A stretch of DNA of 64,000 nt from an uncultured Lachnospiraceae bacterium. GTDB taxonomy: Bacteria; Bacillota; Clostridia; Lachnospirales; Lachnospiraceae. The translations under genes and the position numbers were made by a program. Numbering within the stretch: the first letter of the stretch is position 1; every line of letters begins with the position of its first letter. The stretch spans positions 21,808 through 85,807 of the forward strand of contig UQAW01000005.1 of NCBI GenBank assembly GCA_900539175.1. Direction: 5' to 3'. Below are positions 8,193-17,010 of the stretch, one piece after another. The notes beneath the pieces are model-generated. The model was given only the letters and a program-made list of their open reading frames with translations. It made no database searches and was not told where the DNA came from.

Positions 8193-9662
8193 TTATCGTT
8201 CCTGAAGTGCTTTCATGCTCATCTCTTCCAACAACTCTGTCTTAATCTTATAAAGTTTATCTGACAAATCCACATACACATTCTGGGGATTCACAAGACG
8301 CCTGGACTCCTCCCACAACGTATCCTTCTCTTTTGTACAGATATCCCGGATCTCCATCACAGACGGAGAAGTATAAACACAATTTCCTTTCTGGAAGATT
8401 GGAACCAGTAATTCTCTCAAAGAATACGTACCGCCTTTTACCTTCGTCTTCTTCCATGTCTCCAACGGATCGAACAAAATCATATCCTGAGATTCGTCAA
8501 AGGTCTCTTCCGCCAGACAGATCAGGTCCGCACGGATCTTTCCGGTTTTCTTATCATAAATTCGATAAATCGTCTTATTGCCGGGATTCGTAACTTTTTC
8601 CCAATTCTCGGACAGCTTGATCTTCGGAGTAAATTCCGCATCGCTGGAGTTTTTGATTGCCGCCAGTTTATAAACACCGCCAAATGCCGACCAGTTACTG
8701 GAAGTAATCAGATTCGTTCCCACTCCCCAGGAATTAATCTTCGCCCCCTGGGTCTTCAGACTGTCAATCAGATATTCATCCAGATCACTGGACGCAGAAA
8801 TCACAGCATCTTCAAACCCTTCCGCCGCCAACATCTCGTAAGCCTTCTTAGACAGATATGCAAGGTCACCACTGTCAATACGGATTCCGTAACCCTTCAT
8901 ATCAACACCTGCCTCCCGCATCTCCTTAAATACACGAATCGCATTTGGAATGCCGGATTCCAGCACATCATACGTATCTACCAGCAAGATACAAGCCCTC
9001 GGATACAACTGGGCGTACGTCTTGAATGCCGTATATTCATCCGGGAAGCTCATAATCCAGCTATGTGCATGAGTTCCTTTTACCGGCACATCAAACATCT
9101 GTCCTGTCAGTACATTGGAAGTACCGATACATCCGCCGATCATAGCCGCCCTTGCACCATAGATTCCGGCATCCGGACCCTGTGCACGACGCAGACCAAA
9201 TTCCATGATCCCGTCCCCCTTAGCTGCATAACATACTCTCGCCGCCTTGGTCGCAATCAGACACTGGTGGTTGATAATATTCAAAAGCGCGGTCTCCACA
9301 AGCTGTGCTTCCATCACCGGCGCGATTACCTTCACAAGCGGTTCACGCGGAAAGACTACCGTTCCTTCCGGCACGGCATAAATATCACCAGTAAAATGAA
9401 ATCCTCTTAAATATTCCAGAAAATCCTCATCAAAAATCTGCAGCCCTCTCAGATAATCAACATCATCCGGTGTGAAATGCAGATCCCGGATATATTCAAT
9501 CACCTGCTCAAGTCCCGCCATAACTGCATACGCTCCGTCGCAGGGATTCTTGCGGTAAAATGCATCAAACACCACCACCTGATCCGTCGGATTTTTAAAA
9601 TATCCCTGCATCATTGTCAGTTCATATAAATCTGTTAATAAAGTTAAATTCAGTGCTCTCAT
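8193..9662 (-). CDS. pncB: Nicotinate phosphoribosyltransferase
   Basis: 489 residues. It makes nicotinate mononucleotide from nicotinic acid and PRPP, the first step of NAD salvage. Family marks are the opening LLTDLYELTMMQGYF, EFGLRRAQGPDAG with substrate-binding Arg, GTHAHSWIM with the phosphorylated-type His, and the barrel segments IDSGDLAYLSKKAY and ISASSDLDEYLID. Length matches the long (type 1) Firmicutes enzymes. GGAGG lies 6 bases before the ATG. About 100 bp separate it from the oxidase gene upstream. Confidence 0.95.
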   Translation of the reverse strand: MRALNLTLLTDLYELTMMQGYFKNPTDQVVVFDAFYRKNPCDGAYAVMAGLEQVIEYIRDLHFTPDDVDYLRGLQIFDEDFLEYLRGFHFTGDIYAVPEGTVVFPREPLVKVIAPVMEAQLVETALLNIINHQCLIATKAARVCYAAKGDGIMEFGLRRAQGPDAGIYGARAAMIGGCIGTSNVLTGQMFDVPVKGTHAHSWIMSFPDEYTAFKTYAQLYPRACILLVDTYDVLESGIPNAIRVFKEMREAGVDMKGYGIRIDSGDLAYLSKKAYEMLAAEGFEDAVISASSDLDEYLIDSLKTQGAKINSWGVGTNLITSSNWSAFGGVYKLAAIKNSSDAEFTPKIKLSENWEKVTNPGNKTIYRIYDKKTGKIRADLICLAEETFDESQDMILFDPLETWKKTKVKGGTYSLRELLVPIFQKGNCVYTSPSVMEIRDICTKEKDTLWEESRRLVNPQNVYVDLSDKLYKIKTELLEEMSMKALQER

Positions 9663-9766
9663 AAAATGCCTCCGTATCCGCCTTTCCCTATCGTAACCTT
9701 TGCCTCACTGTATCCTGCGGCAGTTTTCACCCATTATAGCACCGCACTGAAAAAAATACAACCAAT

Positions 9767-12700
9767 TCAGCATCCTCTTTTCCGCATACGTTCCATTGCC
9801 TTCCTGCACGTATTTTTACATCTGCATCCGATTCCCTGCCGGATTACCCGGAAAATTCCCCACATTCCGGATTCCACATCCCATTTCAGACTTCCGGACC
9901 GATAGAGATAATCCCCCGGACAGGATGCTCCTTCTTCCAGTTCCATGTCAAATCGGTTTCCCACACTGATTGCTCCCTGCAGGGGAATTACTCTGGAATA
10001 ACAGTCTTTTGGCTGCCCCTTCCACATGTGCCCGTGCACGGCAAATCCCACATTCCGCGGTTTGTCTGCAGGCATCATTGTCCGGAAAATGACACGGTCT
10101 CCGGCATAAGCCCGGAAGATGGGGGTAGCCGGATCTCCGTGTACTTTGCTGCTGAATACATTTGAAATACGCCGGTCCCGTTTCAGACGGTTGGCAAACC
10201 GTTCTGACCGATAGTTATAGCCCTTTTCTCCGGTATCTTCCGCATCCACCATCTCCTCTTCCTGACCCTGTGCAGTCTTGATTAATTGACCGTCAGCATC
10301 CAGAAGACGGATTCCATTCTGGATAAAAATCACAAATTCCCGAAAGGTCTCCACACCCGGTGCGGTAATCACCGCCTGTTCCTCATAGACTCCCTTCCTC
10401 AGTGTAAAATTCCGATACCATTTCGCAGCGGCCGGCTCAATAATAATTGCCCCGAATAATCCATGATACCGATGATTGCGCAGATCACCGAAAGACTGCA
10501 GGATACAGGAACCATACTCCTGATCGGCATGCCAGAGGTACTTGATGCTCTCACCGGGACGGACCGTCTGTTCTCTATTATTATATCCCACATTGATACC
10601 GGAATCGCAGACCGCATCATATTGAAGAAACTGGGGATTCAAAGAGACACGCCTGGACGGCTGATGCTTCCGATCCAACGGAACACGGGGATAATCAAAA
10701 TACGGAACGTCCGGACCCAACATGTTGTGAAGGGTCACTTCGATCCAGTCTCCGGCGTTGGCGCGGAGAATCAGTGGTTTCGGCGGACATTTCCCGCAGA
10801 GTACCTGTTCTGCCTCCTCTGCCGGAACAAAGATCAATCCATCTGGATCATGATCTCCATAGCCATTATAAAGAAGATCTGTCTGTATTGCCGCTATCTC
10901 ATATCGCCGTACCACAGAATTCCTTCCGGGACAAGGCGGAATCGGCAGAATACGTTCCTTTCCGCGGCACAGCGGCTTCAGACAAGCCTGTTCTTTGTCA
11001 TAAGCACGGATAATACCCCAAAGTCCCAGCCATGCATCATCAATACCGCCGGAATAGTAGAGATAATCACCAGGCCCATAATTTTTCCTGATGTTTAAGT
11101 TAAACGCCTCGGATATCCCAAGACTCTGTGAGGCAGAAAGCGGAGAATGAACATCTGCGATTTCTTTTCTCCAGGACATTCCTGTAACATTCAGGACGTG
11201 CTGTTCCTCATGAGCTCCGTCTAACAGTCTGATCATCAGTTCATCCCCCGGATACGTTTCCAAAATCGGTGTGTCCGGATCTCCGTGGTGATACGAACTG
11301 AAGATATAGGCGGGATCCGAATGTTCTCCGAGCCGTTCACGCATCGGTTCACAACGGTAGTTGATACCCATAACGCCGGGGTCATCATGGGAACCCGGAA
11401 CTTCCGGCGGATTTAATGGATTTCCGTCTTTATCAAACAACAATGCAAAATCGTGTAAAAATAACGCAAACTCCCGGAAAGAACTGCCGTCACTTCTGCG
11501 GATTACCGCCCTCGTTCCTGACCGCAGCTCCTCCCCCGTCCGTATATCATGGAAGGTGGCACCTGCCTCTTCCACAATCAAAGCCCCGAACATTCCATGC
11601 TGCTGATGGGTATTTGCAAACAGATGATCATGGAAAAACACGGTTCTCAACTCTGTATTGGCAAAAAAGCGTTCCACCAAAGTTTCATATCTTCTGGCAC
11701 CGGCGATATTGTTCCATCCATTGGCGGCTCCATCAGAAACAATGGTATCAAACTTTACAAGATGGATATGATACCCCACGATATCCGTCAAAGTCTTCAT
11801 CTGAAATGGACTCTCCTCAATATATTCGGGCAGCAGGTTTGTAAACCGGATTTCAATGCAGTCACCCGCATTGGCTCTTATCACCAACGGTTCCGCCTGT
11901 ATCTGTCCAGTCTCCACCTTATGAATATATGCTTCCAGTCCTCCATGTTTTTCCAGCTCTTCCTTCAGTACGAAGAATCTGCCCTGGGGATCGTGCCATC
12001 CATGCCGATTATAAGTCACCTTCGCCTGGATCGCCGCTATTTCAAACACTTTCACCTTATCGTTCCCATCCGCACAGCCACATCTGCTGTCCGTATGGCA
12101 GGGACAGGTATCTGTGTAAAGCGCCCCCGGCTCATACGCCTTCACAAAATTTGCCTTTTCCAGCGGAGTCGGTTCCCTCGTTGGATTTCCATCGGCATCC
12201 AGTATCCCAAGAGGCGGCTGAAGCGGTCTTTGTCCCGGCTCCCCATTGATAAAGTTGGGATACCCCGGATGCTCCCTGTCTTTCTTCGGCGGACATACTC
12301 TGTCTTTTAACGGCAGTAATGCAGGAATTGCAGTTCCATCCGGCAGCTTCCCGGTTCCGTCCTGCAGGCGGTCATAAATCCTCCAAAGGGTCCACATTCC
12401 TTCATGAAAGTGAGGATACAGGTGACAGTGGAAGATCGCATCCCCAATCATGCCATTCAAGCTTCCGGCTCCATGCAGAATATCCAGAGTATAACACTCC
12501 TGGGGACTTATAGAAATGGAATCCAGAATCGTGGAGACGGGATTATCACTCTCCAGCCTCCACTGATGATTGTGAAGATGAAATACATGAGTTTCCTTGA
12601 TTCCTCCATGCACCAGCCGAATTTTTGCCGGGTCTCCCACATACGCCTTTGGTATCGGCGGCGCCGGATCTCCATATACCCAGGAACTCATAGAAATGTC

Positions 12701-13450
12701 TTCCCCCTGATCTCCGGGATCTTCTGTCAGCGGCAGCCTGTTTCTCATAGGTTCCGATCGATAACTGATTCCGGTCGTGGATGCAGGAAGCCCTGTATGG
12801 GGATCTGTCGGCACACCCCCGTCCTTTGTCCGGATCTCCAGTTCATCATGAAAGAATACTGCATATTCCCGAAAAGCCGGATGGAACGGATGATAGATAT
12901 CTGCAAAAAGTCCGCTTTCTAACTCCTCTCCTGTCTCCGGATCAAACCAGACCGCTTCCGGTTCCTCAACAATGACCGCTCCAAACAAACCATGTATATT
13001 GGTACCTTCCTCCCCACTTCTCGTGTCTCCCATATCGTGAAACAGAAAGACCCCCTCTCTGTCCGCATACCAGGTATAAGTAATCTGATTCCCGGTGGTA
13101 CTGTCCGAATTTCTACCCACATTCGCCCCGTCCGAAGTCTGAACATCATAGCCCAGTCCCTGAACATGCATGGATAATCTTCGTTTCAGGGAATGGTGGA
13201 AATGCACCTGCACTTCATCTCCCAGATTCACACGGATAACCAGAGGCTTTACCTCTTCATAAGGCTGAGGCACAGACTTATGAAAATTCTCCAACGCGCC
13301 CGCTTTTATCCTCTTGGCATCTTTCTGAAGTACATACAGCAATCCATTGGGATCATGATCCCCATACTTATTATAGACAATCGGAACTTCAATCGCTTCA
13401 ATATCAAAGATTCGTAATCTTCCCCGACGGGGATAATTACTCAACTCCAT
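9767..13450 (-). CDS. Giant multicopper oxidase with three tandem units
   Basis: 1227 residues built of three repeats of about 400 residues, each opening with an (F/Y)(D/E)IxAI..YN..G.HDP.G pattern (about residues 15, 467 and 848). Copper motifs are present: HxxHxH (HVFHLH, about 288) and HCHLYPHFHEGM (about 339, a full type 1/type 3 motif with axial Met) in unit 1; HIH (about 560) and HDH (about 606) in unit 2. They therefore occur in permuted order, 3-4-1-2. Unit 3 has lost the ligands. There is no signal peptide, and the C-terminus is Cys/Arg-rich (CRCKNTCRKAMERMRKRGC). Size and layout recall the Bacillus manganese oxidase MnxG, but the substrate is not known. GGAGGGGAG precedes the ATG. 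Confidence 0.88.
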   Translation of the reverse strand: MELSNYPRRGRLRIFDIEAIEVPIVYNKYGDHDPNGLLYVLQKDAKRIKAGALENFHKSVPQPYEEVKPLVIRVNLGDEVQVHFHHSLKRRLSMHVQGLGYDVQTSDGANVGRNSDSTTGNQITYTWYADREGVFLFHDMGDTRSGEEGTNIHGLFGAVIVEEPEAVWFDPETGEELESGLFADIYHPFHPAFREYAVFFHDELEIRTKDGGVPTDPHTGLPASTTGISYRSEPMRNRLPLTEDPGDQGEDISMSSWVYGDPAPPIPKAYVGDPAKIRLVHGGIKETHVFHLHNHQWRLESDNPVSTILDSISISPQECYTLDILHGAGSLNGMIGDAIFHCHLYPHFHEGMWTLWRIYDRLQDGTGKLPDGTAIPALLPLKDRVCPPKKDREHPGYPNFINGEPGQRPLQPPLGILDADGNPTREPTPLEKANFVKAYEPGALYTDTCPCHTDSRCGCADGNDKVKVFEIAAIQAKVTYNRHGWHDPQGRFFVLKEELEKHGGLEAYIHKVETGQIQAEPLVIRANAGDCIEIRFTNLLPEYIEESPFQMKTLTDIVGYHIHLVKFDTIVSDGAANGWNNIAGARRYETLVERFFANTELRTVFFHDHLFANTHQQHGMFGALIVEEAGATFHDIRTGEELRSGTRAVIRRSDGSSFREFALFLHDFALLFDKDGNPLNPPEVPGSHDDPGVMGINYRCEPMRERLGEHSDPAYIFSSYHHGDPDTPILETYPGDELMIRLLDGAHEEQHVLNVTGMSWRKEIADVHSPLSASQSLGISEAFNLNIRKNYGPGDYLYYSGGIDDAWLGLWGIIRAYDKEQACLKPLCRGKERILPIPPCPGRNSVVRRYEIAAIQTDLLYNGYGDHDPDGLIFVPAEEAEQVLCGKCPPKPLILRANAGDWIEVTLHNMLGPDVPYFDYPRVPLDRKHQPSRRVSLNPQFLQYDAVCDSGINVGYNNREQTVRPGESIKYLWHADQEYGSCILQSFGDLRNHRYHGLFGAIIIEPAAAKWYRNFTLRKGVYEEQAVITAPGVETFREFVIFIQNGIRLLDADGQLIKTAQGQEEEMVDAEDTGEKGYNYRSERFANRLKRDRRISNVFSSKVHGDPATPIFRAYAGDRVIFRTMMPADKPRNVGFAVHGHMWKGQPKDCYSRVIPLQGAISVGNRFDMELEEGASCPGDYLYRSGSLKWDVESGMWGIFRVIRQGIGCRCKNTCRKAMERMRKRGC

Positions 13451-13517
13451 AGACTCCCCTCCATTCTACACCTCACCACTCCTAATTTCATCGAATTCTC
13501 CTTCCCCACTGCGGGCA

Positions 13518-14489
13518 TTACTTGCTTCCACAACCTTCACTTGCCTTTCCGCACGTATTTTCCAGAATCCGCAGATAATGGTTTGCCTCCCGGAGAACGT
13601 GATCTGCAAGCAACGGCAGGATTAGTGATGAGATTTCACATTCCGTTATTCCCTTTGTACCCGCTTTCTTAAAATCGCGGTATTTTTCTGTTTCCTCCAA
13701 TGTCTTTCTGGTCAAATCATCCATCGTTCTACAATCCTGCTTCTTTGCTTCCGCAAGCAGTCCCTTGTAATCCCCGGCAAACCCATTGGCTGCCTCAATT
13801 AACTCTTCCTCTGACGGGTCCAACAATCCCCGGATAAACAGTGCGTGTTCCATCATAATCTGATTCCAGAACATTTCCGTCTCTCGGATACACTTCGGAC
13901 TGATTGTTCCATGCATCTCAAGTTCCCGCAAAAAAGACTGGTATAATTTTGCTTCCCGGATAATATGCTTAATCAGCAGCGGATAATTTGCCGTATAAAG
14001 CTTACACACAGTTACATCCGCCAAAATTCCTTCCTTAAAATCAATCAAGCCGCACACCAACCGAAGCGCCCTTTGATTTAACGCTCTGACCTCCATCATC
14101 CGCTTTCTGTTATCACCGCATCTACTCCCGACTTTCGAGCACCGCTCTCCTTGTTCCGTACATATTCCCCCGCTTTTCAGGCACTGTTCATCCGCTGTAA
14201 TCTGAAAATTAATTGGAATCCCTGTAAGCCGTGATGTCTTTTTTTCAGCCGAAGCCGTAAATTCCGTAACCACTTCCCCCGACTCTAATACCCTGCCGCC
14301 AACCACATGTTCACTGAGCCGCACCGCTTCTTCCAACACCTGCTCAAACTGGCTGCGGAACCATCCTGCCCTCTTTATACAATCACAATCCTTCCCCTGA
14401 AATCCCGCTTCCAGAAAAAGCGAATGTTCCTTCATAATCCTTGCAAAAAACAAATGAAGCTCTAACGATAATATTTCAAAATTTTTCAT
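13518..14489 (-). CDS. DUF2935 hemerythrin-like protein
   Basis: About 323 residues. It has two similar helical halves, each with His/Glu pairs typical of four-helix metal sites (FFARIMKEHSLFLEA, FWNQIMMEHALFIRG, LIKHIIREAKLYQSF, LADHVLREANHYLRI). DUF2935 proteins bind iron or manganese in structures known to me only at family level. There is a Cys-rich insert near the middle (CLKSGGICTEQGERCSK). It lies 67 bases upstream of the multicopper oxidase on the same strand, so the two may form a metal or oxygen-handling pair. The start at 14489 has GGGGG upstream; the longer frame to 14642 is repeat R1. Confidence 0.8.
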   Translation of the reverse strand: MKNFEILSLELHLFFARIMKEHSLFLEAGFQGKDCDCIKRAGWFRSQFEQVLEEAVRLSEHVVGGRVLESGEVVTEFTASAEKKTSRLTGIPINFQITADEQCLKSGGICTEQGERCSKVGSRCGDNRKRMMEVRALNQRALRLVCGLIDFKEGILADVTVCKLYTANYPLLIKHIIREAKLYQSFLRELEMHGTISPKCIRETEMFWNQIMMEHALFIRGLLDPSEEELIEAANGFAGDYKGLLAEAKKQDCRTMDDLTRKTLEETEKYRDFKKAGTKGITECEISSLILPLLADHVLREANHYLRILENTCGKASEGCGSK

Positions 14490-14526
14490 GATTACCCCCT
14501 GACTGAATTCCTCTAACAGAATCATA

Positions 14527-14661
14527 ATGATGTTGGGGTCAAAAGCTATTTTGACCCCTATGATACACGGATTGCTCCGCATTTCATGCTCCCGCAATCC
14601 TAAAAACATTCGAAATCCGCCCTGTTCGGGCTGCTTTCTCATGTTTTACTGGTATCATCAT
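14527..14661. repeat. Dispersed repeat R1, near full-length copy
   Basis: Opposite orientation to the copy at 502-688. It shares GATACACGGATTGCTCCGC, GCAATCCTAAAAACATTCG and CCGCCCTGTTCGGGCTG, but lacks the long palindrome arm. It forms the apparent leader of the DUF2935 gene. Confidence 0.75.
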
Positions 14662-14847
14662 AATTTCAAAATGATTTACACTATTTCTTATTACCATATG
14701 AATCATAAATCCAAACTGCTAACAAAACTCCTGTCACGTTGAAAACGAAACAACTGCCACATTGGCTTATCTGAATTTCCAACCATTCTAAACCATCTCT
14801 CATCTTTCACACCCATAAGTTACTTACCTTCACGCTCTGAAGTAAAC

Positions 14848-15042
14848 AGCAGAAGGCGCAAACCTGCGGCAGGGTGGCATAGCGTACGGCTTCAGAAGTT
14901 CCAAGTGAAAGACGGCACAGATTCCAGGGAGAGAGCTCGGTTCTCCAAACCGAGTTCTCTCCCTGGAATCTGCGCCGCCTTTCGCCTGAAACTTCGAAGC
15001 CCGTACGCTCCGCCTCCCTGCCGCAGGTTCGCGCCCTCTGCG
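14848..15042. repeat. 195-bp near-perfect palindrome
   Basis: Arms 14848-14942 and 14948-15042 are reverse complements at roughly 85% identity with a 5-base loop; the centre is at 14945. Long perfect blocks include AACCTGCGGCAGGG and CAGATTCCAGGGAGAGA. It is much more GC-rich than its surroundings. It starts about 20 bp beyond the DUF2325 stop codon, so any read-through RNA would fold into a very long hairpin. No T-run follows. ORFs across it are mirror images of each other and are not genes. Confidence 0.85.
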
Positions 15043-15064
15043 TTCGTCTTCCATAACCTAAGCA

Positions 15065-15349
15065 CTAAACCGCAGCATAAGGTCTCAAAATCTCCGCCAA
15101 TGCGCTCGCACTGCTTGTATGACATCTTACGATTTCCGTGTTGCTCTTTTTGGCTTCCTCCACCGCAGTTTTCACCATTTTGTGAGATACTGTATTCGTA
15201 AACAACACCAAAAGATCCGGACTGCCAATCTGTTTATTCAGATCGGCACTCATCTGGGTGAATACCTTTGCCTTACATTTATGCTTTTTACAGATTTCTT
15301 TATATTGGGTGACCATACGGTCATGTCCGCCTACAATCACAACACTCAT
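15065..15349 (-). CDS. DUF2325 family protein
   Basis: A 94-residue protein starting MSVVIVGGHDRM, the hallmark of DUF2325, a small Rossmann-like family (VIVGGHDRM..Y, then PDLLVLFTNTVSHKMV). Its biochemical role is unknown. It sits directly after the flavodoxin gene; its start (15349, GGAGG upstream) is 17 bases past the flavodoxin stop, so the two are co-transcribed. The operon context, shared with DUF3793 behind an iron-type operator, suggests a role in iron limitation. Confidence 0.85.
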   Translation of the reverse strand: MSVVIVGGHDRMVTQYKEICKKHKCKAKVFTQMSADLNKQIGSPDLLVLFTNTVSHKMVKTAVEEAKKSNTEIVRCHTSSASALAEILRPYAAV

Positions 15350-15365
15350 ACATATTCCTCCTGTT

Positions 15366-15794
15366 TTAACCGACCAGATCCTGACCCAGTTTCTTACAAT
15401 TTTCCTTTGCTTCATCGTCAGGTTCATTATTACAAATCAGCCCTTCGCCGCCAGCAATCACTGCTCCTGCATCCTGCATTCTCTGCGTCCAGATACGCAT
15501 CCACTCTCCGTCGCCCCAGTCATAAGAACCGAATAGTGCAACCTTTTTTCCTGACACAAATCCTTCTACTTCGGAAACAAACGGTTCTACCACCGTGTCT
15601 TCTAATTCCTCGGCACCCATTGCCGGACAACCTAAAGCAAATGCATCGCAGTCCTTTAAATCTGCCGCATTACAGTCTTCCATAGCAACTACCACGGCCT
15701 CACCGCCTGCCGCATTGATACCTTCCCCAACAGCCGCAGCCATCATCTCTGTGTTACCTGTTCCACTCCAATATGCTACTACAACTTTACTCAT
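15366..15794 (-). CDS. Flavodoxin
   Basis: 142 residues, short-chain flavodoxin. The FMN phosphate loop is WSGTGNTEMMA (about 9-19), and the two FMN-stacking loops are GCPAMGAEELED (about 55-66) and GSYDWGDGEWM (about 88-98). It carries low-potential electrons in place of ferredoxin, typically when iron is scarce. It lies between DUF3793 and DUF2325 in one minus-strand operon, about 60 bases after the DUF3793 stop, and shares an upstream operator motif with the feo genes. Confidence 0.95.
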   Translation of the reverse strand: MSKVVVAYWSGTGNTEMMAAAVGEGINAAGGEAVVVAMEDCNAADLKDCDAFALGCPAMGAEELEDTVVEPFVSEVEGFVSGKKVALFGSYDWGDGEWMRIWTQRMQDAGAVIAGGEGLICNNEPDDEAKENCKKLGQDLVG

Positions 15795-15857
15795 GATATA
15801 AAATCCTCCTTCTATTTTTTATAATTTGCAAGGCTATGAAACATCCCTTTACCGGAA

Positions 15858-16415
15858 CTATACGTTACACGACCTCGCCGCATAATTGCCATATACTTTG
15901 CTGACGGCCTCTCTCTTAACCTTCTGATACAGAGCAAATTTCCTGCGTGCTGCCTCCACATCTCCGTAAACCTTCCAATATCCCGAAAGGAGATAGTTTT
16001 TCCCTTCACACCGGATAAACCCTTCCACATCTTCCAGAGGATAGCCCAAAATAATCCCCAGTTCATGAGGATATGGCATCGTCCCATCCAGATATTGTGC
16101 CGCACGCTCACTGAGACGCTTCAAAACTGCTTCCACGGAAAACACCTCATAACCATAATTCCTCAGGAAACTCTGATTCGATTTTTTCCTAAGAATTCTC
16201 TTCAGTTTTTCCTCTCTGTAAATCAGCCAAGCGCACTTTCTCCTTCCACGGTACAGGAAGTAAATCATAGCACCGGATCCTTCGGTCAGATTTTTTACTT
16301 CTTCCGTCGTAGAATTTTCCAACATCAATAGATTTGCAGGTTTCACATCAGCAAGTACAGGTGCACACTGCTCCGCGATTCTCAATTGTTTCTCATAGAT
16401 TGTCTCACAGGCCAT
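15858..16415 (-). CDS. DUF3793 family protein
   Basis: 185 residues, matching the DUF3793 pattern found in Clostridia (CAPVLADVKPANLL, YPHELGIILGYPLEDVEGFI, YWKVYGDVEAARRKF). The function is not established; it is usually encoded beside flavodoxin and iron-uptake genes, as here. First gene of the DUF3793-flavodoxin-DUF2325 operon. Its leader contains a possible hairpin (16439-16499), and upstream lies an inverted repeat GGTTAG-N6-CTAACC that also occurs before the feoA genes. Confidence 0.85.
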   Translation of the reverse strand: MACETIYEKQLRIAEQCAPVLADVKPANLLMLENSTTEEVKNLTEGSGAMIYFLYRGRRKCAWLIYREEKLKRILRKKSNQSFLRNYGYEVFSVEAVLKRLSERAAQYLDGTMPYPHELGIILGYPLEDVEGFIRCEGKNYLLSGYWKVYGDVEAARRKFALYQKVKREAVSKVYGNYAARSCNV

Positions 16416-16438
16416 AATTTCATCTCCTTTCCCACTTC

Positions 16439-16499
16439 AGGCGATTTAGGTAATTAGCGAAACTGCAAACCGACTCCGGAAGAGTTTTGCAATCGCCTA
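16439..16499 (-). promoter_or_regulatory. Possible structured leader of the DUF3793 operon
   Basis: AGGCGATT at 16439 pairs with AATCGCCT at 16492-16499, and inner GCAAAC/GTTTTGC can also pair. It lies between the operator and the DUF3793 start. It could be an RNA control element; no known riboswitch class was recognised. Confidence 0.3.
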
Positions 16500-16533
16500 T
16501 TTCTTCAATTATCTGATAAAAATCACTGTTTTT

Positions 16534-16551
16534 GGTTAGTTTTACCTAACC
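16534..16551. promoter_or_regulatory. Iron-type operator, DUF3793 operon
   Basis: Inverted repeat GGTTAG-TTTTAC-CTAACC. It has the same half-sites and 6-bp spacing as the element at 19816-19833 before feoA. The half-sites resemble those of DtxR/IdeR-family metal regulators (TTAGGTTAG type). Located about 120 bp upstream of the DUF3793 start. Confidence 0.6.
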
Positions 16552-16627
16552 TCCTGTTTTAAGATAAGGGCAACATTTTACCGGAAAACAAAGGATGTTC
16601 TGCCCGGTTGTTACCCTGTACTTCTTT

Positions 16628-16700
16628 CTTTAAACGGACATATCTGCCAACACAGACACCACCATTCATGAAAGTCGATTGCTCCGCGCTTTATAATACT
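16628..16700. repeat. Dispersed repeat R2, copy 2
   Basis: AAACGGACATATCTGCCAACACAGACACCACC then CATGAAAGTCGATTGCTCCGC; closely matches 63771-63832. Confidence 0.6.
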
Positions 16701-16715
16701 TCCATCTCTGTACAA

Positions 16716-16889
16716 CTATACGTTCTTTTCCTTATGCACTGCAGCCTTTGTTGCTGCCGAACAGCATCCACAGTTTCCGCCGCAGCTCGCACAAGTCTTT
16801 CCTGCCCGTTTATCTTTGATCATCTTCCGTACAACCAAAGCTACCACTGCAATCAAAATTACCAACACAAAAATTGTACCTGCGCTCAT
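16716..16889 (-). CDS. FeoB-associated Cys-rich membrane protein
   Basis: A 57-residue protein. One N-terminal membrane helix (TIFVLVILIAVVALVV, about 5-20) is followed by a basic stretch and a Cys cluster (CASCGGNCGCC, about 35-45). This is the usual small Cys-rich protein downstream of feoB in Firmicutes, thought to help Fe(II) transport on the cytoplasmic face. GAGGTGA lies just before the ATG at 16889. It follows feoB by about 120 bases, with a 9-bp GC-rich hairpin (CCGGCGGCA/TGCCGCCGG, 16917-16949) in between that has no T-run and may process or attenuate the message. Confidence 0.9.
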   Translation of the reverse strand: MSAGTIFVLVILIAVVALVVRKMIKDKRAGKTCASCGGNCGCCSAATKAAVHKEKNV

Positions 16890-17010
16890 TCAATCACCTC
16901 TTTTATTTCTGATCCCGGCGGCAATCTTGCTTTATCTCCTGCCGCCGGAACACTTCTGCTTCTTAGGAACTATCCTGTGCAATCTGCACAAGTCATTTTT
17001 CTACAGTTCC

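Noticed and set aside
11549..12310. Long plus-strand ORFs (253, 211 and 172 codons) across the multicopper oxidase gene
   Set aside because: They are antisense shadows of a well-supported gene; no ribosome sites or family motifs.
9767..13450. Naming the oxidase as MnxG
   Set aside because: Similarity is based on size and motif order only; manganese oxidation cannot be claimed from sequence.
13518..14642. Long N-terminal extension of the DUF2935 protein
   Set aside because: The extra codons are repeat R1; a good ribosome site supports the start at 14489.
14830..15201. ORFs on both strands over the 195-bp palindrome
   Set aside because: They read the two arms as mirror-image peptides and have no ribosome sites.
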